A stretch of DNA of 64,000 nucleotides. It comes from Thalassovita sp. Its GTDB lineage: Bacteria; Pseudomonadota; Alphaproteobacteria; Rhodobacterales; Rhodobacteraceae. Both the position numbers and the translations under genes were made by a program. Positions 52,070-60,923 of the stretch are shown here, in pieces. Every line of letters starts with the position of its first letter. Position 1 is the stretch's first letter. Location: positions 2,604,001-2,668,000 of the forward strand of contig NZ_OY829290.1 in the NCBI RefSeq assembly GCF_963691685.1, in the 5' to 3' direction. The notes beneath the pieces were generated by a model that was not told where the DNA came from, did not search any database, and saw only the letters and a program-made list of their open reading frames with translations.

Positions 52070-53785
52070 ATGTCAGTAGACCCCACTACCCATGACACCA
52101 GTGATCTGTCGCAGCAGTTAGCCTACGCGGCCTACGAACACCTCAGCTGCCCGATCATGGTGTGTGACGACCAACTCATCATTCGCTATGCAAACTCGGT
52201 TGCCTTTGAGCTGTTCCAAAGCCTCGAAGCTGACATCCAGGCAGACCTCCCGCATTTTTGCGCCAGCGATATCATTGGGCAGAAGATTGACGTCTTCCAC
52301 AAAAACCCCGCCTACCAGCACAAGCTGATTGCCGCGATGAGCGAGACCCACCTGGGCAAGTTCAAGATTGGCACCACCCATCTGGCCTTCCACGCGTCGC
52401 CCAACTTCAAAGAAGACGGCACGCTGGACGCAGTGGTGGTGGAATGGCAGGACCGCACGTCTGAACATCAGGCACAAGAAGACCTTGATGCCTTCCTCGG
52501 CGACGTCAAAGCAATGGGCGAAGCCCATGAGCGTGGCGAAACCGGCACCTTCATCGCCTCGGCCAACTACCCTGACGGGCTGGCAGAAGTGTCCAAGGCC
52601 GTGAACGCCATGGTGCGCGGCCACATGCATCTGCAAAACCAGATGGTCGAAGCCGTCGAAGCCTATGCCTGCGGCAACTTCAACCACAAACTGGAACAGT
52701 TCCCCGGTGAGAAAGCCTATATCAATCAGAGCTTTGATATGGTGCGTGACAGCTTCCACGGGCTGACGAACGAGATCCGCAAAGCCTCGGAATCGATTGT
52801 GAACGGCGATCTGGCCATCACCATTGAAACCAAGAAATTCCAGGGTGAATACCGCGAAGTTCTGGAAACCTTTGACCGGGCCTTTGGTGACCTCAGCAAC
52901 ATGATTGGTGAGCTGAACACCCAGATTCAGGAAGTCTCCAAATCGTCGGAAATGGTCTCCTCCTCCTCCTCGACCCTGTCGATGGGCGCGGAGCGGACCA
53001 GCCAGGCGATTGATGAAATCTCCTCGTCCTTTGATGAGACCGAAAGCATGGTGCGCGCCACCTCAGATGCGGCCAATCAGGCCCATGAAGTGGCCAATTC
53101 TGCCAGCCAGACAGCCACCGAAGGCAGCGAAACCATGGCCAATCTGCTGAGCGCGATGGACGGTATCGATGCCAAGGCACGCTCCATTGCCTCGATCAAC
53201 AAAGTGATCGATGAGATTGCCTTCCAGACCAACCTGCTGGCGCTGAACGCAGCCGTGGAAGCGGCCCGTGCGGGGCAGTATGGTCGCGGCTTTGCCGTTG
53301 TGGCCCAGGAGGTGCGCAACCTCGCCGGTCGTTCTGCCAAAGCGGCGCAGGAAACCACATCGCTGATCGAAGATTCGACCCAGGCCATTCAGGACGGGGT
53401 GAAGATCGCCAACGATATGGACACCGCCTTCCGCTCGCTGTCGGATGCCTTTGACGATGTTCAGTCGTTGGTCAATGAGATCAACGTGGCCACCCGTGAA
53501 CAGCAGTCCGCGGTGTCGCATATCTCAAACTCGGTTGGTGAAATTGCCACCAACGCCGCCACCACCGACACTGAGTCTTCGTCTCTGGCAGCCGGTGCGG
53601 AGGAGCTCTCCTCCTCCACCAGCATGATGCGCGCCCAGCTGGGCCGTTTCAAACTGCGCGACACTGGTTCACCGATGGCAGCCGCGATGGCGGATTTCGA
53701 TCTCTCCAGCCTCAGCCCCGAAATGGCGGCACAGGTGCAAAAGATGCTGGAAGATGAAAATCTGACAAAATACGCCGCCGAATAA
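52070..53785 (+). CDS. Soluble PAS-domain methyl-accepting chemotaxis protein
   Basis: The protein has 571 residues from the ATG at 52070 (MSVDPTTHDTSD). A PAS-like domain (about 15-150) is followed by a linker with a HAMP-like helix (about 180-290) and a signalling domain. The hairpin tip is IDEIAFQTNLLALNAAVEA near residue 385. There are no membrane helices, so it senses an internal signal, perhaps redox or energy state. The first PAS segment resembles Tyr-rich haem-less PAS. The nearby cheA/cheW genes are not in the window. A start at 51944 is possible. Confidence 0.88.
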   Translation: MSVDPTTHDTSDLSQQLAYAAYEHLSCPIMVCDDQLIIRYANSVAFELFQSLEADIQADLPHFCASDIIGQKIDVFHKNPAYQHKLIAAMSETHLGKFKIGTTHLAFHASPNFKEDGTLDAVVVEWQDRTSEHQAQEDLDAFLGDVKAMGEAHERGETGTFIASANYPDGLAEVSKAVNAMVRGHMHLQNQMVEAVEAYACGNFNHKLEQFPGEKAYINQSFDMVRDSFHGLTNEIRKASESIVNGDLAITIETKKFQGEYREVLETFDRAFGDLSNMIGELNTQIQEVSKSSEMVSSSSSTLSMGAERTSQAIDEISSSFDETESMVRATSDAANQAHEVANSASQTATEGSETMANLLSAMDGIDAKARSIASINKVIDEIAFQTNLLALNAAVEAARAGQYGRGFAVVAQEVRNLAGRSAKAAQETTSLIEDSTQAIQDGVKIANDMDTAFRSLSDAFDDVQSLVNEINVATREQQSAVSHISNSVGEIATNAATTDTESSSLAAGAEELSSSTSMMRAQLGRFKLRDTGSPMAAAMADFDLSSLSPEMAAQVQKMLEDENLTKYAAE

Positions 53786-53815
53786 GACAGCAGGACGAAC
53801 GGGTTCTAAAACTCA

Positions 53816-53839
53816 GGCGCGGTCAATCATGACCGCGCC
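53816..53839 (+). terminator. Terminator of the chemoreceptor gene
   Basis: GGCGCGGTC and GACCGCGCC pair around a six-base loop, followed by CTTTTG. Confidence 0.8.
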
Positions 53840-53898
53840 CTTTTGACGTTTCAAATATCTACGGGGCGACGGTTGCCACGCTCAGGTATTTTGAGCCT

Positions 53899-54720
53899 CT
53901 ATGCTTCAGCCAGAGCCGCCATTTCCGGGCGCATTTTCCAATCCGCTTTCAGATCGCGCAGCAGAGGGAAGGTTTTGAACAACATCGGCAGGGTCTCTGC
54001 CTTCACAGGCTCCGTGCCACGGCGCCCTTTACTGTCATTGCTGGCATGGACCGAGCGGATATACTGGGGTTCCAGCGTGTGAATGACCCGCACTGGGCGG
54101 CGTTCCAGCACCTTGTGGTGGGCCACGCGGAACGGGCTGCGGTGGCTTTCGGATGGCGCCACAACCGTCAGCCCCAGATTGGTGGCCGGAACGTTGCGCG
54201 GGATAAGCTCGAGATTGCCATCCTCAAACAGCGCGGTGACGCCCCGCGGCCAAGACAGGAAGACGTAGTTTGGCTGGTTCGCTTTGCGCAGCGCAACCGC
54301 AGCGTTTGCCTCACCGCGCAGGTCTGCGGTGAAATCGACCCCCACCGCATCATCATCATCCAGCACAATCTGCGCCGTGTGGGCATAGCGGTTGAAGGTC
54401 TGCCAACGGTATTTTTGAAACACCTTTGAGGTCGAATCCGGCTCGCGGAAGATCACATGGGCGCGCGGCCCCAGCATGTCATTGCAGACTTCTTTGAGGC
54501 GGTCCTGATAGGGTTTCGGCATCAAGGTGGAGGACAGCACAATCAGGTTGAAATCCTGATCCGTCTGATCCCGCAGCGACGGCAGCGCCACCTTGCGCAG
54601 GTAGTATTCGCGTTGCTCCAACCGTTCCGGCGAAAACAGCTTTTCGGGATCACGGCTCGCCTCACCGCGCCAGCCAGACTGGCCGTAAAAAGAATACCGC
54701 ATCAAATAAAGCAAATGCAT
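53899..54720 (-). CDS. Putative rhamnosyl/glycosyltransferase
   Basis: The 273-residue protein resembles the rhamnosyltransferase-like family. It begins MHLLYLMRYSFYGQSGWRGE, with a metal/nucleotide-sugar acidic cluster LDDDDAVGVDFTADL near 125. A late basic region (VLERRPVRVIHTLEPQYI) follows. It probably adds a sugar to a surface polysaccharide or lipid; the donor is unknown. The ATG at 54720 is chosen over the upstream one at 54768. It is the only glycan gene in the window. Confidence 0.75.
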   Translation of the reverse strand: MHLLYLMRYSFYGQSGWRGEASRDPEKLFSPERLEQREYYLRKVALPSLRDQTDQDFNLIVLSSTLMPKPYQDRLKEVCNDMLGPRAHVIFREPDSTSKVFQKYRWQTFNRYAHTAQIVLDDDDAVGVDFTADLRGEANAAVALRKANQPNYVFLSWPRGVTALFEDGNLELIPRNVPATNLGLTVVAPSESHRSPFRVAHHKVLERRPVRVIHTLEPQYIRSVHASNDSKGRRGTEPVKAETLPMLFKTFPLLRDLKADWKMRPEMAALAEA

Positions 54721-55110
54721 TGCGCAAGCCTCACCCTGTCGCGGTGTTCTTGAAAATACTGCCCACACCGCTGTTTGTTATCTGATGAGAGTCTAACGCC
54801 TTTGCCCCAGAGCCGCAATTTTTTTGCGATCATCGATCGCCGGCAGGTCCGCGCGGCCTGTCAGCCGCTGTTGATGTATGCCGTTACATGGGCCAGCGAG
54901 GGCAGACCGACCAAAGGCTAGCATTGAACTCCCCTGACACCACAATGAGGCGCCGCGTCTCTTGTGACACTAAAGGAAAGCCGAAAAATGCCAACAAACG
55001 CAAACAAATAGGTCGGCAAACAAACTCAGTGCTCCGATCGCATTTCATTCTCTTGACCGCCTTGCCTGACGACCTAGGTGGCCAAAGGATAGTTAAATCG
55101 GAGTCTTATC
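54721..55110 (+). promoter_or_regulatory. Spacer before the outer-membrane barrel gene
   Basis: About 390 bases without a credible gene precede the barrel gene and separate it from the divergent glycosyltransferase. The 78-residue frame at 54888-55124 has low-quality composition and no ribosome site. An AAGGATAG and a GGAG lie near the barrel start. A promoter with TTGACC near 55050 is possible but not firm. Confidence 0.25.
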
Positions 55111-56586
55111 GTGACCGGCTTTAGACGATCCCTTTCAGGCACTAAAAATTCAACCCACACCTTTCTTTTCCAGTATATTGGCGCCGCGACAATGGCCCCT
55201 TTGCTGATCGCAACAACGGCTGCGGCGCAGGATCGCGACCCGTTCCTATTTTACGATCAAAACGGCACCAAGGTGCGCGGCCATTTGCAGGCGGGGATCA
55301 ACTTCCCTGTTGAATCCAACCTCTACTGGAACCTGCCGCAGGCAATCACACCGGGTCTGGATTTTGGCCCCGACACCAGTTGGGTCGAAGCCTATGTCAA
55401 ACCCGGCATCAGCTTTGAAAACACGCTTGATTCAGGCGGCACGATCTACGGGAAATTGTCCGCCGTCGCCTCCTACACCTGGGGCACGGACGCCTTTGAC
55501 ACCGGCGACACCGGCGCCACCACACTGGAAGAAGGCTACATCGGCATCCGCGGCACCGCGGGCGCTGGTCTGACCTACGATGTTTCCGTGGGTCCGCGCG
55601 AGCTGAAGCTTGGCACCGGGATGCTGATCTCAAACGGGGCCACCAGCGGGTTTGAACGGGGTGCGCTGAAACTTGGCCCCCGCAAGGCCTGGGAAATGTC
55701 AGCCATCGCCAAGCTTTCGGGCAATGGGCTGACCGGTACGGTGTTTTACATTGATCCCAATGAATTGCCCTCCACCGATGCGGGCAATGAACTGGCAGGC
55801 ATTGATCTGCGCCACGACGGGGCGCAGGGCAGCTATCTGGGTGCCACCTACATCCATGTTTTGAACTCAGGCTCCCCCTACCCGCAGGCCGCACCGGGTG
55901 GCATTGGCGCCCCGTCTGTTCTGACCGGCCCACGTGAAGGCACCAATACGATCAACCTCTATGGTAAAACTGCGCCCTTTGCCGGGGCGCTGGCGAACTG
56001 GACCTTCACCGGGGATTATGCCTACCAGTGGAACGACACCGTCGATCTGGAGGCCTGGGCAGGGCGCGTCACGGCAAGCTATGCCTTCCAAGGCATAGCC
56101 TGGTCACCTGTGCTGACACTTGGATATCAAACCTTCTCCGGCGATGATCCCGACACCACAGCCTTGGAACGGTTTGATCCGCTCTATTACGAAGGCAGCC
56201 CCAGCGCCTGGGCAACGGGGTCAAAGTCCGCCTCGACCTTTATCAACTCCAACGTCAATGCGCTCTCAGTAGCATTGCAGGTGAAACCCAGCCCGAAAGA
56301 CACCGTCACCTTTCGCTATTCCCACATCCGTGCGGATGAGCTGAACAGCCCGATCCAATTTGGTCAGGGCACCCGGGTGGATGCCAATGGCGTGGTGGTC
56401 AGCGGGGTGACAGATGCCCATCTCGCTGATGATTTCTTCGTGGAATACAACCGAATTATTAACCGCAACACCTATTTGACCGCTGGCGTCTCCATCTCCC
56501 TTCCCGGGGCTGGGATCAACAATGCCGCCGGTGGAAATGCTGACAATTGGAACGGAGGATTTGTGAATGTCGTTGTCAACTTCTAG
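55111..56586 (+). CDS. Outer-membrane beta-barrel protein (alginate-export/AlgE-like)
   Basis: This 491-residue protein has a signal region (LIATTAAAQ, cut after AAA). It then has many short alternating strands rich in Gly and aromatic residues, and ends in VNVVVNF, with the terminal Phe used for barrel assembly. It is a large outer-membrane channel, and AlgE-like export or uptake is the closest match that I recognise. The last 20 bases overlap the start of the next gene, so both are produced together. Its GTG start is probable but not certain. Confidence 0.75.
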   Translation: MTGFRRSLSGTKNSTHTFLFQYIGAATMAPLLIATTAAAQDRDPFLFYDQNGTKVRGHLQAGINFPVESNLYWNLPQAITPGLDFGPDTSWVEAYVKPGISFENTLDSGGTIYGKLSAVASYTWGTDAFDTGDTGATTLEEGYIGIRGTAGAGLTYDVSVGPRELKLGTGMLISNGATSGFERGALKLGPRKAWEMSAIAKLSGNGLTGTVFYIDPNELPSTDAGNELAGIDLRHDGAQGSYLGATYIHVLNSGSPYPQAAPGGIGAPSVLTGPREGTNTINLYGKTAPFAGALANWTFTGDYAYQWNDTVDLEAWAGRVTASYAFQGIAWSPVLTLGYQTFSGDDPDTTALERFDPLYYEGSPSAWATGSKSASTFINSNVNALSVALQVKPSPKDTVTFRYSHIRADELNSPIQFGQGTRVDANGVVVSGVTDAHLADDFFVEYNRIINRNTYLTAGVSISLPGAGINNAAGGNADNWNGGFVNVVVNF

Positions 56587-57907
56587 GCTCATGGCCCTGG
56601 CTGCAGGCGCTTTTCTAATGGCGGGGGCGATGAACCCCGCCTTGGCCCAGTCAAAACCGCTGAGTGCGCAGGAGTCTGATCCAAACGTCATGGGCTGGAT
56701 GCAGGGCTTCCCACCGCCGGCCGACAAGATGATCACCCAGCCGGATTCCAACTACTTCAGCTTCCCTAAACTGCGCTGGTCAGTCTGCCACCTGCGGGAG
56801 TTTTTGCCGACCGAGGAAATCAGCCGTGGCATTGGCGCGCCAAGCCCGCTGAACTACCCCTCTGCGGCTGAGTTTGCCACGCTTCGTGGCACCATCGATG
56901 CGCTGACTTTCACGCCGATGAACAGCGACAGCCCGATGACCTGGGAGGAGTCGCTTTATACCAATTACACCGACGGGATGCTGATCCTGCACAAGGGTGA
57001 AGTGGTGTATGAACGCTACTTTGGCTGCCTGAAAGAGGATGGCAAACACGCCATCATGTCGATGACCAAATCGATCACCGGCCTGTTGGGGCAGATCCTG
57101 GTCAGCGAAGGTGTCTTGGATGACAGCCTGCTGGTGCGCGACATCATCCCGGAAATTGGTGACAGCGCCTTTGCCAGCGCCACGGTGCGGCAGGTGATGG
57201 ATATGACCACCGGCGTGAAATACTCCGAGGATTATTCAGACCCCAACGCCGATATCTGGCTCTACTCCGCCGCCGCCAGCCCCCTGCCCAAGGCCGAAGG
57301 CTATGAAGGCCCCAATGGCTACTGGCAATATCTGCAACAGGTACAGCCAGAGGGCAATCATGGCGATGCCTTCCATTATAAAACTATCAACTCGGACATG
57401 CTGGGCTGGATCATCAGCCGGGTGACCGGAAAATCGGTGACCGATCTGGCCTCAGAACGGCTGTGGCGGCCGCTGGGTATGGAACAGGACGCTTATCAAA
57501 CCGTTGATGCGATGGGGGTGCCTTTTGCCGGTGGCGGCGTCACCGCAGGGCTGCGGGATCTGGGCCGGCTGGGCCAGCTGTTGCTGAACGAAGGCAACGC
57601 CCACGGCACGCAACTGTTCCCGGTCGATGTGGTCAAAACGATCAAGGCTGGGGGGGATCAGTCGAAATTCATGGGTTTCCCGACGATTGAGAACGGCAGC
57701 TACACCAGCCAATACTGGGTCTTCCACAATGACCACGGTGCCTTCGCGGCGCGCGGGGTCCACGGCCAGACGATCTATGTTGACCCCACCGCGGAAATGG
57801 TTCTGGTCCGCCTGTCCTCTTTCCCGCAGGCCCAAAACGGCTTTATCGACCCAACCTCCCTGCCCGCTTATCAGGCAGTGGCGGAATTCCTTTTGGCGCG
57901 TGACTGA
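56567..57907 (+). CDS. Secreted serine hydrolase, beta-lactamase class C/NylB-like
   Basis: The 446-residue protein begins with a signal peptide (RLMALAAGAFLMAGAMNPALA). The catalytic SxxK is SMTKSITG near 166, the Tyr-x-Asn pattern is YKTINSDMLGW near 275, and a late His-Gly-like GVHGQTIYVD is near 400. It resembles 6-aminohexanoate-dimer hydrolases and other esterases of the class C group. It cleaves an ester or amide in the periplasm; the substrate is open. It starts inside the end of the barrel gene, which suggests a shared role in taking up and cutting an external substrate. Confidence 0.85.
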   Translation: MSLSTSRLMALAAGAFLMAGAMNPALAQSKPLSAQESDPNVMGWMQGFPPPADKMITQPDSNYFSFPKLRWSVCHLREFLPTEEISRGIGAPSPLNYPSAAEFATLRGTIDALTFTPMNSDSPMTWEESLYTNYTDGMLILHKGEVVYERYFGCLKEDGKHAIMSMTKSITGLLGQILVSEGVLDDSLLVRDIIPEIGDSAFASATVRQVMDMTTGVKYSEDYSDPNADIWLYSAAASPLPKAEGYEGPNGYWQYLQQVQPEGNHGDAFHYKTINSDMLGWIISRVTGKSVTDLASERLWRPLGMEQDAYQTVDAMGVPFAGGGVTAGLRDLGRLGQLLLNEGNAHGTQLFPVDVVKTIKAGGDQSKFMGFPTIENGSYTSQYWVFHNDHGAFAARGVHGQTIYVDPTAEMVLVRLSSFPQAQNGFIDPTSLPAYQAVAEFLLARD

Positions 57908-57929
57908 CATGCACCGTTGATACGCTGCG

Positions 57930-57956
57930 AAACGGGCCCCAAGCGGGCCCGTTTTT
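57930..57956 (+). terminator. Terminator of the barrel/hydrolase operon
   Basis: AAACGGGCCC and GGGCCCGTTT pair around a five-base loop, followed by TT and CATT. Confidence 0.85.
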
Positions 57957-57996
57957 CATTGTTCGGGGGCTCTAGATTGATCGCCTTATCAAGCTG

Positions 57997-58446
57997 TCAG
58001 GCGTCACGACGCGACGCACTTCGGGCAGCCAGCAATCGATGTAAATGCGGCCGGATCCGGTCGTAAAACAGATTGAAAACAAACGTATAGATCAGAACAA
58101 ACACAATAATTGCCGCTTCCAGCTGAACCGCGGCCCAAAGGGTCAGCTCAAGCCACCAGGCCACGGGCGGCAGTGTCAGTGCCACAAAACTCGCCTCAAA
58201 CAAAGTGGCATGCAGCACCCGCAACCGGAGGGATTTGGTCAGGGTGCCGCGCAGCAGCAGCATCGCCCGGTCAAACATCGCATTGAAGGTGACATTCCAA
58301 ACCATCGCAGCCAGCGACAGGAACAGGCCGATCGTGACCGATTTCTGCACGTCCACTTCACTGATCAGAGGGATCAGGATGGCGATGCACAACAGCGCAA
58401 CTGCTTCAAATAGAACCGCGTGAAAGATCCGCTCGGATAGGCGCAT
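57997..58446 (-). CDS. PACE family efflux transporter
   Basis: The 149-residue protein has four membrane helices in two similar halves (ERIFHAVLFEAVALLCIA, and RVLHATLFEASFVALTLP). This is the double BTP layout of PACE pumps such as AceI. These proteins export biguanides and small organic cations. The conserved Glu of FEA is present in both halves. The gene is divergent from a LysR regulator 94 bases away, which is the usual genomic arrangement for regulated exporters. Confidence 0.85.
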   Translation of the reverse strand: MRLSERIFHAVLFEAVALLCIAILIPLISEVDVQKSVTIGLFLSLAAMVWNVTFNAMFDRAMLLLRGTLTKSLRLRVLHATLFEASFVALTLPPVAWWLELTLWAAVQLEAAIIVFVLIYTFVFNLFYDRIRPHLHRLLAARSASRRDA

Positions 58447-58540
58447 TTTGATTTCCTCTTTGCTTCACCCCCTGCATAACCCTATTGGTGAGATCAAAAA
58501 AATTAAGTACCATCTACATATCAGATAGAAGGATCGACCA

Positions 58541-59443
58541 ATGCGCGCATCGTTTGAACAGCTGGAAGCCTTCGTCGCGACCCATCATGAGGGTTCCTTC
58601 TCAGCCGCTGCCCGCAAATGCGGCAAGGTGCAGTCGGTCATCAGCACATTGGTTGCCAATCTGGAAATCGATCTGGACGTTGAACTGTTTGATCGCAGCA
58701 GGCGCTACCCCGTTCTAACCCCGGCCGGCCGTGCACTGATCGCTCAGGCGGAGCTGTTGCTGGAACGGCGCAGCCGGTTTTTGGCTCTGGCGGATGCGCT
58801 ATCGATCGAGACCGAAGACCGCGTGACACTGGCGATTGCACCGCATGTCAAACTGGCAAACCTGGGCGAGATCATACGGCGGTTTAATCAGGAATTTCCC
58901 TCGGTGGATGTCGATATCCAGTCAAACTCCTCCGGAGAAATCCAAAGCTATGTCGAGGCTGGCCAAACGGATCTTGGCATTGTAGTGGAACCGGAAGAAA
59001 CCCCAAAACACCTGGATTTCCGCCCCTTGGGCAAACTCAAGCTGGTCTGTGTCTGCAGCCCCGACTATGCGCTGTCACAATTGCCGTTAGTGCCTTGGGA
59101 TCAGCTGCGACTGCACCGGCAAATCCTGCTGAAAGAGGCCCATACGTCCGACACGGCCATGTTGCAGGCCTCCCCCACCATCTGGGAGGTCAGCACCGTC
59201 GCCGAAGCCGTTGATTTGGTGGTTTCCAAACTGGGCTGGGCCGCCCTGCCCCTGCATGCGGTGGACGCCTTTGTGCAAACCGGTGCACTAAAGATCATGC
59301 CTCTGCAGTTTGAGGCAGAACCATATGTGGAACGGGGCGTAGATCTGGTTTGGTCATTTAAAAAACCAATGGGGCCGGCCACCGCCAGCCTCATGGAAAG
59401 CCTGGCGGAAACCGCAATTATTCAAAACGCTTACGCTGGCTGA
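58541..59443 (+). CDS. LysR family transcriptional regulator
   Basis: The 300-residue protein has the LysR winged helix (FEQLEAFVATHHEGSFSAAA, about 4-60) and a periplasmic-binding-like sensor domain. It is divergent from the PACE exporter and convergent with the NmrA-like gene, with 13 bases of overlap at the ends. It most likely controls the exporter. The inducer is unknown. Confidence 0.88.
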   Translation: MRASFEQLEAFVATHHEGSFSAAARKCGKVQSVISTLVANLEIDLDVELFDRSRRYPVLTPAGRALIAQAELLLERRSRFLALADALSIETEDRVTLAIAPHVKLANLGEIIRRFNQEFPSVDVDIQSNSSGEIQSYVEAGQTDLGIVVEPEETPKHLDFRPLGKLKLVCVCSPDYALSQLPLVPWDQLRLHRQILLKEAHTSDTAMLQASPTIWEVSTVAEAVDLVVSKLGWAALPLHAVDAFVQTGALKIMPLQFEAEPYVERGVDLVWSFKKPMGPATASLMESLAETAIIQNAYAG

Positions 59444-60321
59444 GCCTCAGCACGTAGCTCCTGGGCAAAGGATGCAATCGTCGTCTGGGGCTCGCCCAAG
59501 ATACGCCAGGTTTCGGCGCTCACCTGTTGCTCACTTGTTTGTTCCAGGAAGGACAAAAGGTGTTCAAAAAAGATCGCCTGATCTTCTGGCAGCCCCATCT
59601 GCCGCACGGTTTCAAACGGAAGTTTCAGCACCTGCGCTTCTGGTGCAAAATGGCACAAGAACTCCTCCGATCCTTGTGCAAACGTCATGGCTTCACGCCC
59701 CTGAACCGCAAACTCCTTGCCCCGCGCGGCAGGGTTGTCGATGGCATTAAAAACCAGCGCCGCCAGTTCAGTTGTATTGGTAAAATAGATCGGGTTCACG
59801 TGTTCCCCGATGACTGCCATCTCCTCACCCTCAAGGAATTTTGGCATCGAATCCATAAACACAGAGCAGTAGAAAAACGTGTAAGGAATGCCCGAGTCTT
59901 TGATCGCCGCGATCCCTTCTTTGCGGATGGCATTGGTGCCGTAGGCCATGCCCTTGGTGGAAAACTCAGGATGAATGAAGTCGATCCCGGCAATTTGCAT
60001 GATATGGCAAACACCCGTTTTCTGGGCCGCCGCAACAATGTTTTTCACCCCTTCCCGCTCGCTATGGAAGGGCAGCGTCACTTCCAAAGATTCCGTGTTG
60101 AGCGTGATGTAAAGCGTCTCGGTACCCGCAAGGGCCGTGACCAAGCTGGCCGGATCCGCGACATCGCCCTGAACCAGCCGCACGGATGCGGGCAGGATGG
60201 TTTTTGCCCGGGCAGGATCACGGACAACGGCTGTTACCTCAGCCCCCTGTGCCACAAGTTTCGCCGTGACCCGATGCCCCAAATGCCCGGTTGCACCGAT
60301 GATTGTGATTTTCTTTGACAT
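59431..60321 (-). CDS. NmrA/SDR-like NAD(P)-binding protein
   Basis: The 296-residue protein begins KKITIIGATGHLGHRVTAKL, with the GxxGxxG nucleotide motif near residue 8. It has the atypical SDR fold, and the catalytic Tyr/Lys pair is not conserved. Such proteins act as NAD(P)H-dependent reductases, or as redox sensors like NmrA and HSCARG. GGAG precedes the ATG at 60321; the long upstream frame is not supported. It is convergent with the LysR gene, overlapping by 13 bases. Confidence 0.83.
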   Translation of the reverse strand: MSKKITIIGATGHLGHRVTAKLVAQGAEVTAVVRDPARAKTILPASVRLVQGDVADPASLVTALAGTETLYITLNTESLEVTLPFHSEREGVKNIVAAAQKTGVCHIMQIAGIDFIHPEFSTKGMAYGTNAIRKEGIAAIKDSGIPYTFFYCSVFMDSMPKFLEGEEMAVIGEHVNPIYFTNTTELAALVFNAIDNPAARGKEFAVQGREAMTFAQGSEEFLCHFAPEAQVLKLPFETVRQMGLPEDQAIFFEHLLSFLEQTSEQQVSAETWRILGEPQTTIASFAQELRAEAQPA

Positions 60322-60640
60322 AGATTCGTCTCCTTTTCCGGAGATTTCTACGGGCAGCGATGAGATAGTATTAGTCACTATCCATTCATGAAAGCGATAT
60401 ATTGAAGATGCATCTCCCCGCCTCGCCCCGTAACACAAGGCGATTACCTTCAAACGCGGGGCTACGGGGGCCACCGACAGGGCGCAAAAAGGATCTGAAC
60501 CAAATCTGACCACAGGGTTTTGCCGCCCAAACGATAGCCTGACGAACGCCAGCCGTGCAGTTGGCAAGATGAAAGCCATTGGCTAAAAGCACAAACCACA
60601 AAGCCCATTCGCGCCGATGATGGCGGCCAACCCGAGAAAG
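60322..60640. other. Spacer with no gene seen
   Basis: About 320 bases between the NmrA-like start and the tRNA-Asn terminator hold no convincing frame. The reverse frame at 60386-60655 has low-quality composition. The stretch probably holds the promoter of the NmrA-like gene. Nothing else is recognised. Confidence 0.3.
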
Positions 60641-60642
60641 CA

Positions 60643-60678
60643 AAAAAGCCCTCAAGTCTTTCGACTTAAGGGCTTTTT
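60643..60678 (-). terminator. Terminator beyond the tRNA-Asn remnant
   Basis: AAAAGCCCTCAAGTC and GACTTAAGGGCTTTT pair around a four-base loop with one mismatch (C opposite A). Both sides have T/A tracts, so it may act in both directions. It lies immediately past the 3' end of the tRNA-Asn fragment and was most likely the terminator of the original tRNA gene. Confidence 0.8.
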
Positions 60679-60679
60679 A

Positions 60680-60729
60680 TGGCTCCGGCGGTAGGGATCG
60701 AACCTACGACCAATTGATTAACAGTCAAC
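60680..60729 (-). repeat. 3' fragment of a tRNA-Asn gene, likely attachment site attL
   Basis: On the reverse strand the anticodon stem-loop (stem GTTGA/TCAAT, loop CTGTTAA, anticodon GTT), T arm, acceptor 3' strand CGCCGGA, discriminator G and CCA are all kept. The D arm and 5' acceptor strand expected upstream (complement of CGCCGGA) are absent, replaced by unrelated sequence. This is what integration into the tRNA leaves at one end of an element. The intact tRNA-Asn should be at the other end, right of the window. The adjacent integrase supports this. Confidence 0.85.
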
Positions 60730-60923
60730 AATTCACCACATAGGCAATACCGGCCAAACTTGACCAAACCGATCCAAACACTCCTCTAATCACAAGAAAA
60801 ACAAACACTTAACAGACAAACCTTTTGACTACACCCCATTTGGGCGCTATTGGATCAGAATGCACCTTAGACATTTCGGGCCCCAAAACGGGACCCCACC
60901 GGGACCCACATTGGAGAAATTGA

